NCBI RefSeq assembly: GCF_001431725.1
Contig: NZ_CP013106.1
Coordinates: 1,674,001 to 1,738,000, forward strand
Length of the DNA: 64,000 nt
Origin: Halomonas huangheensis
Lineage (GTDB): Bacteria > Pseudomonadota > Gammaproteobacteria > Pseudomonadales > Halomonadaceae
Direction: 5' to 3'
Shown: one piece after another, positions 27,047 through 38,365 of the stretch
How positions within the stretch are numbered: the stretch's first letter is position 1
How the letters are laid out: each line of letters begins with the position of its first letter
The notes under the pieces: model-generated
The model's database searches: none
What the model saw: the letters and a program-made list of their open reading frames with translations, nothing else
Told to the model about the DNA's origin: nothing
Translations under genes and position numbers: made by a program

Positions 27047-27075
27047 AAGCCGCCCTTCGAACGAGGGCGGCTTTT
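27047..27075 (+). terminator. Terminator after acpP
   Basis: A 10-bp GC-rich stem AAGCCGCCCT / AGGGCGGCTT (27047-27056 with 27064-27073), a 7-nt loop, then TT and a T-rich run (GCATTT). This is a typical intrinsic terminator. Confidence 0.85.
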
Positions 27076-27192
27076 GCATTTCCGGGATGACTGTTGTGCT
27101 CGAACCGTAGCCGTTGGATCGCTACGAAAAGCCCGCTGGTACAGGTCGAAAGGCGTGGTGGAGTCGGGGGAGCACAGCGAAGGCCACTCGGG

Positions 27193-27198
27193 TATAAT
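27193..27198 (+). promoter_or_regulatory. -10 element upstream of fabF
   Basis: A perfect TATAAT lies 64 nt before the fabF start. No good -35 match is present at 16-18 bp, so the promoter may need an activator. A separate fabF promoter makes sense because a terminator separates acpP from fabF. Confidence 0.5.
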
Positions 27199-27261
27199 GC
27201 GCGCAACATGACGACCCTCTGGAAGCGGGTCGTGATCAATTGGATGTCTGGAGGAAAGCTG

Positions 27262-28500
27262 ATGTCTCGCAGAAGGGTAGTGGTGACTGGCCTGGGACTG
27301 GTCACGCCGGTTGGCAACACCGTCAAGGAGAGCTGGGATAGCATCCTGGCCGGCAAGAGCGGTGTGTCGCCCATCGAGCACTTCGATGTCAGCGGCTTCA
27401 ATACGCGCTTCGGGGGCTCGATCAAGGATTTCGACATCAGCTCTTACCTGAATCCCAAGGACGCGCGCAAGATGGATCTGTTCATCCAGTACGGCGTTGC
27501 CGCTGGGGCTCAGGCCATCGCCGACGCAGGTATTGAGTGTAGTGACGAGAATGCTGATCGTATCGGCGTCGCCATCGGCTCGGGTATCGGCGGGCTGCCG
27601 ATGATCGAGCACAATCACCATGCGTTGCTCAAGAGTGGTGCGCGCCGGATCTCACCGTTCTTTGTGCCAGGGTCGATCATCAACATGATTTCCGGCAACC
27701 TGGCAATTCAGCATGGTTTCCGTGGTCCCAACATTGCGATCACCACGGCTTGTACCACCGGTACTCACAATATTGGCTACAGTGCGCGAACCATTGCCTA
27801 CGGAGATGCCGATGTGATGGTCTGCGGTGGTGCCGAAATGGCGACCACTCCGCTGGGGCTCGGTGGCTTCTCGGCGGCACGAGCGCTATCGACGCGCAAC
27901 GACGACCCACAGGCTGCCAGCCGCCCCTGGGATCGCGATCGTGATGGCTTCGTGCTTTCCGACGGTGCTGGTGTGCTGGTGCTTGAAGAATACGAACACG
28001 CAAAGGCACGTGGCGCGAACATCTATGCCGAGCTGATCGGCTTCGGCATGAGTGATGATGCCTACCACATGACTCTGCCGCCAGAAGACGGTCGTGGCGC
28101 GTCGACCTCCATGGCTAATGCGATCAAGGATGCGTCTATTGATCCGTCCGAGATCGACTACATCAATGCTCACGGCACTTCGACAGCTGCTGGTGATCTG
28201 GCGGAAAGTCGTGCCGTGGAGAAGGTCATGGGTAGCGCCGCCAGCAAGGTTGCGGTCAGCTCCACCAAGTCGATGATCGGCCATCTGCTGGGGGCTGCGG
28301 GCGCAGTGGAAGCGGTATTCAGCATTCTCGCCATTCGCGATAACGTCCTGCCGCCGACCATCAACCTCGATAACCCGCAGGAAGGCTGTGTACTCGATTA
28401 TGTGCCGCACACTGCACGGGAATCGAAGGTTGATGTCTCGCTGTCCAACTCGTTCGGCTTCGGTGGCACCAACGGTACCCTGGTGTTCAAGCGGGTCTGA
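27262..28500 (+). CDS. fabF: 3-oxoacyl-ACP synthase II
   Basis: A 412-residue condensing enzyme that elongates acyl-ACP with malonyl-ACP. The catalytic triad is visible: Cys in [12 protein letters not shown] (near 164), His in [11 protein letters not shown] (near 304) and His in [12 protein letters not shown] (near 341). The ATG at 27262 has GGAGG upstream and gives [12 protein letters not shown]. It ends in TGA at 28500, and pabC begins within 20 nt. Confidence 0.97.
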   Translation: MSRRRVVVTGLGLVTPVGNTVKESWDSILAGKSGVSPIEHFDVSGFNTRFGGSIKDFDISSYLNPKDARKMDLFIQYGVAAGAQAIADAGIECSDENADRIGVAIGSGIGGLPMIEHNHHALLKSGARRISPFFVPGSIINMISGNLAIQHGFRGPNIAITTACTTGTHNIGYSARTIAYGDADVMVCGGAEMATTPLGLGGFSAARALSTRNDDPQAASRPWDRDRDGFVLSDGAGVLVLEEYEHAKARGANIYAELIGFGMSDDAYHMTLPPEDGRGASTSMANAIKDASIDPSEIDYINAHGTSTAAGDLAESRAVEKVMGSAASKVAVSSTKSMIGHLLGAAGAVEAVFSILAIRDNVLPPTINLDNPQEGCVLDYVPHTARESKVDVSLSNSFGFGGTNGTLVFKRV

Positions 28501-28516
28501 TGAGGACGTGAGTCCT

Positions 28517-29326
28517 GTGAATCAGACACAACTGCCTCTCGACGACCGTGGTCTGGCCTACGGCGACGGTCTGTTCGAAACAGTGCTGGTGCGGGATGGT
28601 CAACCACAACTGTGGGAATATCATCTGGCACGGCTGCGGCGTGGTTGTCAGGTGCTGGGCATGGTGCCTCCGCCGGAAGCCGAGTTGAATCACCTTCCTG
28701 CACAATTGAGTGACGGTCTCCGGGTTCTCAAACTCATCTATACCCGCGGCAGCGGCGGACGCGGGTATGCACCGCCGGTATCGGCGGAACCGCGTCTGGT
28801 GTGGCAATCCTCTGATTTTGCTCCCGACAGACAGCGTTGGCAGGGTGTCAGCGTGCGGCTGTGCCGTACACGGCTGGCACGCCAGCCGCTGCTGGCCGGG
28901 ATCAAGCATATGGCGCGACTGGAGAATGTGCTCGCTCGCGGTGAATGGCAGGACTCCCGTGTTGCTGAAGGCCTGATGATGGACATTGAGGGCCTGGTCG
29001 TCGAGGCAACCAGCATGAATGTGTTCTGGTCTCCGCAGGCATCTACCGCCTTGCCGGTTTTTACGCCGCCGTTGGATCAGTGCGGGGTGGCCGGGACATT
29101 GCGTCAGGCGCTGATGGATTCGGCCATGGTCGAGGAACACAGCCTGACGGCGGGCCGGTTGGCACATTGTGCGGCTCTCTGGGTCGGTAACAGCGTCCAG
29201 GGTATCTGGCCTGTTACTCGGCTCGAAGATGCGGATGGTAGGGAACTTGGCCGCTGGCAAGTCGGTCAGCTACATCGTGACTTCCAACATCAGGCACACC
29301 TGGCGCTTGGGTATAGCGACCGCTGA
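28517..29326 (+). CDS. pabC: Aminodeoxychorismate lyase
   Basis: A 269-residue PLP fold-type IV enzyme that releases p-aminobenzoate from aminodeoxychorismate for folate synthesis. Motifs are DDRGLAYGDGLFETV, KLIYTRGSGGRGY, GIKHMARLENVLAR (PLP Lys in the IKH stretch) and EATSMNVFW. The start is a GTG; 28517 and 28508 are both in frame, with GAGG at 28502-28505 giving better spacing to 28517. Neighbours fabF and mltG match the order in E. coli and Pseudomonas. Confidence 0.92.
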   Translation: MNQTQLPLDDRGLAYGDGLFETVLVRDGQPQLWEYHLARLRRGCQVLGMVPPPEAELNHLPAQLSDGLRVLKLIYTRGSGGRGYAPPVSAEPRLVWQSSDFAPDRQRWQGVSVRLCRTRLARQPLLAGIKHMARLENVLARGEWQDSRVAEGLMMDIEGLVVEATSMNVFWSPQASTALPVFTPPLDQCGVAGTLRQALMDSAMVEEHSLTAGRLAHCAALWVGNSVQGIWPVTRLEDADGRELGRWQVGQLHRDFQHQAHLALGYSDR

Positions 29327-29400
29327 GTGCTGTCGAATATGCCAACCGTTGGCAGGTGCTCGAATACGTCAATCGCTGAAGGTAGTGGCGAGAATGCCTT
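29319..29400. repeat. Degenerate 26-28-bp tandem repeat at the pabC stop
   Basis: Three related units begin at 29319 (ACCGCTGAGTGCTGTCGAAT...), 29345 (ACCGTTGGCAGGTGCTCGAA...) and 29372 (ATCGCTGAAGGTAGTGGCGA...), with block-wise similarity and small gaps. A partial fourth unit TCCGCTGGCA starts at 29400. The pabC stop (29324-29326) is inside the first unit. Copies are diverged, so this call is weaker than the others. Confidence 0.55.
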
Positions 29401-29424
29401 CCGCTGGCAATTAAGGGAAAACTC

Positions 29425-32160
<2,736 letters not shown>

Positions 32161-32211
32161 GTCCTTCTGTCAGGTTCTGTTGTGGCCAGGCCACCAATTC
32201 GCTACATCATC

Positions 32212-32262
32212 ACGTAAACTGATTCATTACATAAACTGATTTAATACATAAAGAGTTTGGCA
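32212..32262. repeat. 17-bp tandem repeat between holB and tatD
   Basis: ACGTAAACTGATTCATT (32212-32228) and ACATAAACTGATTTAAT (32229-32245) match at 14 of 17 positions. A partial third copy ACATAAAGAG follows and supplies the AAGAG ribosome site of tatD. Confidence 0.85.
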
Positions 32263-33092
32263 TGTTTGTCGATTCCCACTGCCATCTTGATCGCTTGTCC
32301 CCGGATACCTGTGACGGCGATCTCGACAAGGCCCTGAACGCCGCGCGTGCCCGTGGCGTCAAACAATTCCTCGCCATCAGCGTGACCCTCGACGGGGCGT
32401 CGGAATTGGCGGAGATTCGCTCACGCCATGATGATGTAGTGATCTCGGCAGGCGTTCATCCTCTGCAGGAGCTTGAACAAGAGCCCAGCATCGATGACAT
32501 CGTTCGCTGTGCCGAGGAGCATGACGCGGTCGCTATTGGTGAGTCGGGGCTCGACTACCATTACGACAGCGTCCCACGCGAAGTGCAGCATGAGCGCTTT
32601 GCGCGTCATCTGCAGGCGGCGACCCGTCTCGGTTTACCGATTGTTGTGCACACTCGTGAAGCGCGTGAGGATACGCTGGCGCTGATCCGTGAGCACAGCG
32701 ATCCTGATATTGGTGGTGTATTGCACTGCTTTACCGAAGATATCGATATGGCTCGCGCGGCCGTAGCACAGGGTTTCTATATCTCGTTGTCTGGAATCGT
32801 GACCTTCCGCAACGCCGAGTCACTTCGCGAACTGGCACGTTGTATCCCGCTGGATCGCTTGCTGATCGAAACCGACAGCCCTTACCTGGCACCGGTACCT
32901 TATCGTGGCAGACCCAATCAGCCTGCCTGGGTGGTGGAAGTCGCCGAGTGTATCGCACAGCAGCGTGGTATCAGTGTTGAGGAAGTCGGTATGCAGACCA
33001 CGGCAAACTTTCACCAGCTATTTCGTCGTGCGGCACCGTCGGTAGATGATGAGCTTCGCCAGCAACTGATCAATGCCGGCATGTCGCACTGA
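32262..33092 (+). CDS. TatD-family metal-dependent hydrolase
   Basis: A 276-residue TIM-barrel deoxyribonuclease-like protein of the TatD/YcfH type. Metal ligands are seen in VDSHCHLDRL (residues 3-12), IGESGLDYHY, VVHTREARED, LHCFTEDIDMA and LIETDSPYLAPVPYRGRPNQP. Members are linked to 3'-5' exonuclease or DNA-repair activity. It follows holB, as in E. coli (ycfH) and Pseudomonas. Confidence 0.94.
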   Translation: MFVDSHCHLDRLSPDTCDGDLDKALNAARARGVKQFLAISVTLDGASELAEIRSRHDDVVISAGVHPLQELEQEPSIDDIVRCAEEHDAVAIGESGLDYHYDSVPREVQHERFARHLQAATRLGLPIVVHTREAREDTLALIREHSDPDIGGVLHCFTEDIDMARAAVAQGFYISLSGIVTFRNAESLRELARCIPLDRLLIETDSPYLAPVPYRGRPNQPAWVVEVAECIAQQRGISVEEVGMQTTANFHQLFRRAAPSVDDELRQQLINAGMSH

Positions 33093-33116
33093 GCGTGCTG
33101 GCCGAGGAGGGGCGTG

Positions 33117-33671
33117 ATGCAACTTGAGCGTATTCTGAGCGGCATCGCTCCGCTGGCGGAGCGTCCCCCCATTGCCCAGTGGGCGCCAGAGCTGAGCGGT
33201 GACATGGATCTGGTGATCCAACGTGATGGTCAGTGGGTTCACGAAGGCACAGCCTTCTCTCGCTATGAGTTGGTGCAACTTTTTGCACGAATTCTGCGTC
33301 GGGAGGCCGATGGCGACCATTACCTGGTCACACCGGTCGAGAAGTGGCGCATCCGCGTCGAGGATTGTGCCTTCCTGGTGGTGGCTGCCGAGTTCAAGGG
33401 CGGCGCCTGGATCTTGACCACCAATGTTGGTGAGCAGGTGACTCTTGGGGCGGAGCACCAGCTTTCGGTGACGCCGACGCCTGCAGGTGAGTGGGTTCCG
33501 GAGGTTGATCTGCCCCATGGCGTGGCGGCGCGCCTTGGGCGTAATGTCTTCTACCAACTGGCGGAGCAGGGAGAAGTACGCCATCAGCCGGATGGCAACT
33601 GGCTGGGATTGGAAAGCGATGGTCACTGGCAACCACTGGGCCGCGTGGATGAGGGGCAGGAATGCAGTTGA
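33117..33671 (+). CDS. DUF1285 family protein
   Basis: A 184-residue protein with the DUF1285 pattern: PPIAQWAPELSGDMDLVIQRDGQW near the start, a YELVQLFARILRREADGDHYLVTPVEKWRI region, and VVAAEFKGGAWILTTNVGE. The family has a solved fold but no assigned function. The ATG at 33117 (after an adjacent GTG) has AGGAGG at 33105-33110. It overlaps the UvrD-type helicase gene by 10 nt, which suggests coupled expression. Confidence 0.85.
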   Translation: MQLERILSGIAPLAERPPIAQWAPELSGDMDLVIQRDGQWVHEGTAFSRYELVQLFARILRREADGDHYLVTPVEKWRIRVEDCAFLVVAAEFKGGAWILTTNVGEQVTLGAEHQLSVTPTPAGEWVPEVDLPHGVAARLGRNVFYQLAEQGEVRHQPDGNWLGLESDGHWQPLGRVDEGQECS

Positions 33672-35842
33672 CCCCGGAGCAGCAGTCGGTTGTTGGGCAT
33701 GCGGCGGGGCACGCGCGTGTGGCCGCGGTGGCCGGCTCCGGCAAGACCACCACCATGGTCGCCAGGGTGCTGCATCTGCTGGCACAAGGGGTGGCGCCGA
33801 CGCGGATCATGGTACTGATGTTCAATCGCAGTGCGCGGGAGGATTTCCAGCACCGACTGGCTCGGATGGCACCTGCAGGACAGCGTCTGCCGGACGTGCG
33901 TACCTTCCACTCGTTGGGCTTGCGTCTGACCCAGAGTTTGACCCGTTGGGGGGCTCTGGAAGCACGCCAGTTGTTGACAGCCGACTGGCAACTGGAACGC
34001 TTGCTGCGTCAGGCGACACTGGACGTACTTACCGACCCCGATGCGGACCGTGATAGTGCTCTGGAGCAGGATCGTCTGGAAGCGTTGGCGCACTTCTGTG
34101 GTCTGGTCAAGGCTGAAGTCGTGGATCCCCAGTTGCTTTATGAGCGTCTGGACCTGGGGGAAGGCACCAGCCACTTCGTGGATGCATGGCATCGTGCTGA
34201 GGAGCTACTGGCTGATCAGCGGCTGATGACCTATTCCGATCTACTGTATCGCCCGCTGCTGACGCTGGAGACACAACCTGTGTTGCAGCAACGGGTTCAG
34301 GGGTTTCTCGACCACGTTATTATCGATGAGTACCAGGATATCAATGCTGCTCAGCAGCGCCTGCTGGCCATGCTGGCGGGACGCGACGCGGCGGTGATGG
34401 CGGTAGGCGATGCCAACCAGTGCATCTATGAATGGCGAGGTGCCCATCCCGACGCCATGCTGGATACCTTTACTCGTGTCTTCGGCCCTGGCACCGATTA
34501 TCCACTCTCCACGACGTTCCGTTACGGCCATGCGCTGGCACTGGCTGCCAATCAGGCGATCGCCGCCAATCGTCGGCGTGCGGACCAATTGTGTGTTGCT
34601 GCGCCATCCAATCCTGATACGACCATTGACGTTCGCAAGGGCCAGGCAGCGTTTCTGGATTCGTTGAAGCATTGGCAGCAACAGGGGAGGAGGCTGAACG
34701 AGGCTTGCCTTCTGGTGCGTAGCTGGACACTGTCGGTGCCGATGCAACTGACCATGCTCCGTGAGGGCATTCCTTTCCGCCTGGCGCGGGAGGATCGCTT
34801 TGTCTTCCGCCTGCCTTTGGTAGAGGCGTTGGCTGGCTATCTGTGTCTGGTATTGCAGCCCCAGTTGCTTCGCGACCCCGCACACCTGCTGCTGGTATTC
34901 TCCCAGCCGACCTGCTTTGTCCCACGTGAGGCGTTGGCCGCGCTGGTGACACGACTGGCCGAGACTCAGCGCTGGCCGAGCCGAGATGATCCGTTGCTGG
35001 CAAGACTCAAGCCTCATCAGCGGCGTACGCTCAAGAAACGCTGGGAACTGCTGTGCGAGCTGCCACGCCTGAGCCGCCTGCGGCCGGAGGCGTTGCTCGA
35101 ACACGTGATCGCCGAGGTCGAGGCCGAGAAGGTGCTCAAGCGCGCGGCGGCCAGTCGCAACAAGGGCGAAGAGGATGTGCGTCTGCTCGACGTGCTGATC
35201 GAGCAGGCCCGTGAGGTCAGCGATCTGGCAACCTTTATCGAGTTGCTGCGCCGGCCGGTGGAGAGTCGCGACGACGGTATTCTGATTACTACCGTGCATG
35301 GCGCCAAGGGCCTGGAATGGCCACTGGTGTTGGTCGGTGCGGTCAATGAAGAGGACTTTCCTCACTATACCCGTGATAACCCGCTGGATGCCGGGCGACT
35401 CGAAGAGGAGCGGCGGCTCTATTATGTCGCTATTACTCGTGCCATCGAGAAGCTGGTGCTGCTGCATGATGTCGGAGATCATCGACCCAGCCGTTTCATT
35501 GCCGAGACTGGCTGTGAAGATGCCTGCCGCCTTGCTGTCGCTCTGGCTGCGACGGATGTCCCGCAGTCACCGCTGGAGTTGGCTGCAGCCCCCTTGGCAA
35601 CCCGCTACCTGACGGCGATCGGCAGTGATCTATCAGTCGCTCAGGCGGCTGGTGCCAGGTCCGCAATGGGCACAGGCTACGTCGCTGGAGAGCGTATTCG
35701 TCATGCGGTATTCGGTGACGGCGAGGTCAGTGTTGTCGAAGGCGATCCTGCCAATCCGGTCATCGAGGTTCGTTTTGATCAAGCCGGCAAACGCCGCCTG
35801 ATCGCTCAACGAGCGCCGATTGAGCGACTTTCTTCCTGCTGA
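33662..35842 (+). CDS. UvrD/Rep-type superfamily 1 DNA helicase
   Basis: A 726-residue SF1A helicase. Motif I is VAGSGKTTTMVARV (near residue 24), motif II IIDEYQDINAAQQ, motif III AVGDANQCIYEWRGA, motif IV TTFRYGHALALAANQ, motif V TTVHGAKGLEWPLVLV and motif VI RRLYYVAITRA. A C-terminal stretch GERIRHAVFGDGEVSVVEGD resembles the small tudor-like RNA-polymerase-binding domain at the end of UvrD/PcrA. Length and the QCIY variant of motif III set it apart from canonical UvrD and Rep, so the exact role (repair, replication or transcription-conflict removal) is unknown. It starts inside the DUF1285 gene. Confidence 0.9.
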   Translation: MQLTPEQQSVVGHAAGHARVAAVAGSGKTTTMVARVLHLLAQGVAPTRIMVLMFNRSAREDFQHRLARMAPAGQRLPDVRTFHSLGLRLTQSLTRWGALEARQLLTADWQLERLLRQATLDVLTDPDADRDSALEQDRLEALAHFCGLVKAEVVDPQLLYERLDLGEGTSHFVDAWHRAEELLADQRLMTYSDLLYRPLLTLETQPVLQQRVQGFLDHVIIDEYQDINAAQQRLLAMLAGRDAAVMAVGDANQCIYEWRGAHPDAMLDTFTRVFGPGTDYPLSTTFRYGHALALAANQAIAANRRRADQLCVAAPSNPDTTIDVRKGQAAFLDSLKHWQQQGRRLNEACLLVRSWTLSVPMQLTMLREGIPFRLAREDRFVFRLPLVEALAGYLCLVLQPQLLRDPAHLLLVFSQPTCFVPREALAALVTRLAETQRWPSRDDPLLARLKPHQRRTLKKRWELLCELPRLSRLRPEALLEHVIAEVEAEKVLKRAAASRNKGEEDVRLLDVLIEQAREVSDLATFIELLRRPVESRDDGILITTVHGAKGLEWPLVLVGAVNEEDFPHYTRDNPLDAGRLEEERRLYYVAITRAIEKLVLLHDVGDHRPSRFIAETGCEDACRLAVALAATDVPQSPLELAAAPLATRYLTAIGSDLSVAQAAGARSAMGTGYVAGERIRHAVFGDGEVSVVEGDPANPVIEVRFDQAGKRRLIAQRAPIERLSSC

Positions 35843-35926
35843 TCCTGCTTTGACACACCTGGTTATCCTGTTTTAATCAAGAGATACGTGTGTTCAGAAT
35901 GGCTGGATTGGAAAGAGGAGACTTTC

Positions 35927-36748
35927 ATGTATCATCCGCTGATTCAGGCCGACGAGTTGCGCCTGGCGCTGACGAGTGTTGAGCCTCCGCTGGTATTTGA
36001 CTGTCGCTTCCGGCTCGGCCAGCCCGATGCTGGTTTTCAGCTGTGGCGCGAAGGGCATATCCCCGGTAGCCAGCATCTTGATCTAGATCGTCATCTCTCG
36101 GCAATCAGTCAGGGAGGTGGTCGTCATCCACTGCCCAGTGAGGCGGATTTCAGCGCAACCCTCCAGTATTTCGGCGTGCATCCGCAGCGCCCTGTGGTGG
36201 TGCTTGATGATATGGGCGGGCAGTTGGCGGCAGCTCGCGCCTGGTGGATGCTGAAGCACTGGGCTGGACACCCTCGAGTGCAGCTGTTGGATGGGGGGTT
36301 GTCGGCCTGGCAGGCGATGGAGGGTGAACTGGAGTCCGGGGATAGCGAGACGCCCTCAGCCTCTGATTGGAAGCCGGCATTCTCGCGCGATGTCCTACGC
36401 GAGATCGATGCGGTGGCGGCGAGTCCTGCACTCAAGATAGATGCTCGGCCAGGTGAGCGTTTCCGGGGCGAACAGGAGACCATGGATCCACGTCCGGGAC
36501 ATATTCCGGGTGCGGTCAATCGCCCCTGTGCCGATAACCTGGATGCCAGTGGACGATTCAAGGACGCGACACAGCTGGACGTGGAGTTGCCACGAACCGA
36601 CGAGGTCATCGCCTACTGTGGGTCTGGTGTCACCGCTTGCCACAATATTCTCGCCTGGCAACTCGCCGGTCGGCCTCTGCCCAGGCTGTATGTAGGGTCC
36701 TGGAGTGAGTGGAGTCAGGATCCCGCGCGACCAGCGGAGTTGGGCTGA
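35927..36748 (+). CDS. sseA: 3-mercaptopyruvate sulfurtransferase
   Basis: A 273-residue two-domain rhodanese. Residues ~1-135 are the inactive domain and ~150-273 the catalytic one. The active-site loop is CGSGVTAC (near 237), the 3-mercaptopyruvate type rather than the CRKGVT type of thiosulfate sulfurtransferase. GHIPGAVNRP is the CH2B-like landmark before it. It transfers sulfur from 3-mercaptopyruvate to thiols or cyanide. The ATG at 35927 follows AAGAGGAG. It converges on the symporter gene, with only 28 nt between them. Confidence 0.93.
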   Translation: MYHPLIQADELRLALTSVEPPLVFDCRFRLGQPDAGFQLWREGHIPGSQHLDLDRHLSAISQGGGRHPLPSEADFSATLQYFGVHPQRPVVVLDDMGGQLAAARAWWMLKHWAGHPRVQLLDGGLSAWQAMEGELESGDSETPSASDWKPAFSRDVLREIDAVAASPALKIDARPGERFRGEQETMDPRPGHIPGAVNRPCADNLDASGRFKDATQLDVELPRTDEVIAYCGSGVTACHNILAWQLAGRPLPRLYVGSWSEWSQDPARPAELG

Positions 36749-36776
36749 CTGACCCCGCTGGTGGAGATGCCCGCTC

Positions 36777-38003
36777 TCAACCGTGGTTGCTTTGTTCGGT
36801 TTGCGTCTCTGGCTCGCGGCGAACGCGGGACAACAGCATGGCGTTGGTGGTGTTGCCCATCACATTGAGAGCGGTACGGAAGCCATCAGTGAAGCGGTCA
36901 ACACCAGCGACTACCGCGACGCCCTCCAGCGGTAATCCAGCAGCAGAAAGCACGGTACTCATCGCCACCAGACCCGCACCGGGAACCCCCGCGGTGGAGA
37001 ACGACACCAACAGGCCGGTGGCAAAGATGGTGATGGCCAGCGACAAGGTCACGTCGACGCCAAACAGTTGTGCCACGAACAGTGCGTTGAAGCCTTGCAC
37101 GACTGCCGCGCCATCGCGTTTCAGGGCGGTGCCGAAGGGTAGGGCAAAGGCCGTCAACTGGTGTGGCGCGCCGTAGGCTCGAGCATTCTCCAGCGCAATG
37201 GGCAGCGTGGCGTTGGAACTTGCCGTGCCGAGCGCGAAACTCAAGGATTCGCCGAAGTGCTTGAGGTAGTCCATGGGCCGTGCGCCGGCGACGGCCATCA
37301 GTGCCAGGTAGAACAGTGCCATTGCGGCGATGGCCAGCAGTAGGCCGACCACATAGAGCCCCAGCTTGATCAAGAGATCCAGTCCCTGAGTGGCAACCAC
37401 TGACGCGATCAGCGCAAACACGCCCACTGGTGCCAGTTTCAATACCATCGACAGAATCTTCAGGGTGATTTCGTAGCCGCTCTCAAGCACTTTGATGAAC
37501 GGGCGGCTTTGTTCCGGAAGCTGGCGGGCGGCAAGCCCCGTCAGTGCTGCGGCGACAATGATCTGCAGCAGGTTCGCCTCCGCCAGGGCCTCGAAGGGAT
37601 TGCGTGGTACCAGACCCACCAGCCATTGCGCCAGAGGTACGGGGTCATGTGCCTTTACGCTGGCCGGCGCCGTATCTTCGATGCCGCTACCCGGAGTCAG
37701 CCATGCGGCCACGCCCATGCCGATGGCCAGGGCCACGGCACTGGTAACCACATACAGGCCCAGCAGTTGGCCGGCGTAGCGACCGACATGCTCATCGCGA
37801 TTGACCTGAGTGAAGCTGAGTACCAGCGCACAGAACACCATCGGCACCACAATGAATTGCAGCAGGCGCAGGAAAACCTGCCCCAATGGGGTGAGCAGTT
37901 GGCGGTCCAGGGTCGGAGCCAGTTCCGGGATCAGCAGGTTGATCGCGCCGCCAGCCAGGATTCCCAGAACCAGTGCCAGCAGGATCTGACGAGTGTGAGC
38001 CAT
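36777..38003 (-). CDS. Dicarboxylate/amino acid:cation symporter (DAACS family)
   Basis: A 408-residue inner-membrane transporter with the DAACS/GltP fold. It shows FLRLLQFIVVPMVFCALVLS, the serine-rich loop ALGTASSNATLPIALENA, GTALKRDGAAVVQGFNALFV, and the HP2-TM8 signature STAGVPGAGLVAMSTVLSAA with DRFTDGFRTALNVMGN. It takes up glutamate/aspartate or C4-dicarboxylates with Na+ or H+; substrate cannot be decided from sequence alone. The ATG at 38003 opens MAHTRQILLALVLG. An upstream in-frame extension is unlikely to be coding. The promoter must lie in the following 362-nt gap. Confidence 0.93.
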   Translation of the reverse strand: MAHTRQILLALVLGILAGGAINLLIPELAPTLDRQLLTPLGQVFLRLLQFIVVPMVFCALVLSFTQVNRDEHVGRYAGQLLGLYVVTSAVALAIGMGVAAWLTPGSGIEDTAPASVKAHDPVPLAQWLVGLVPRNPFEALAEANLLQIIVAAALTGLAARQLPEQSRPFIKVLESGYEITLKILSMVLKLAPVGVFALIASVVATQGLDLLIKLGLYVVGLLLAIAAMALFYLALMAVAGARPMDYLKHFGESLSFALGTASSNATLPIALENARAYGAPHQLTAFALPFGTALKRDGAAVVQGFNALFVAQLFGVDVTLSLAITIFATGLLVSFSTAGVPGAGLVAMSTVLSAAGLPLEGVAVVAGVDRFTDGFRTALNVMGNTTNAMLLSRVRREPETQTEQSNHG

Positions 38004-38323
38004 GTAGTGCTTCCGATGATTGCCTGAGAGAGGGATGCGGGAGGACTGAGGCATCGCCAGGGCATGACCTGTCTGGGCATTGGAGATTGGAGATGACTCG
38101 TTGCCAGCAGCACCCACTCGATGAATAAGGCAGGATGACAGTGAGGGTGCACACTATTAGGGTGAGAGTGGTATGACTCAAGGAGATTTATAGATCGATC
38201 TGTTATCGAAGTAGAAGGCTAGCGCTGAGCCAAGAGCCAAGAGAACGCTGTGCCCGAGCTTGAAACCTGGGCCCCAGGCTCTTGTTCGAGAACCGTGGGG
38301 CAGCACTGGACCGCTCGGAGCTA
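38004..38323. other. Gap upstream of the symporter, no gene; short 7-bp repeats
   Basis: This region lies between the symporter start and etf-QO. It holds no supported gene. GAGCCAA occurs twice followed by GAGAACG (38227-38247), again a 7-bp period. A short CCTGG/CCAGG palindrome is at 38266-38278. No convincing promoter for the symporter was found. Confidence 0.5.
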
Positions 38324-38365
38324 GGCACTTATCTCTTGACTCTTACCTCTTACGACTTATGACTT
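38324..38365. repeat. 7-bp tandem repeat, 6 copies, directly after the etf-QO stop
   Basis: Reading the plus strand: GGCACTT, ATCTCTT, GACTCTT, ACCTCTT, ACGACTT, ATGACTT in register (38324-38365), abutting the minus-strand TAA of etf-QO (38366-38368). Every unit ends in CTT. Confidence 0.9.

Noticed and set aside
34241..35482. A 413-codon minus-strand frame opposite the UvrD-type helicase
   Set aside because: It lies entirely within a gene with all helicase motifs, shows no domain, and is a typical antisense shadow in GC-rich DNA.
38261..38280. Terminator for etf-QO at the CCTGGGCCCCAGG palindrome
   Set aside because: The stem is only about 5 bp once a loop is allowed, and there is no T-tract on the minus strand.
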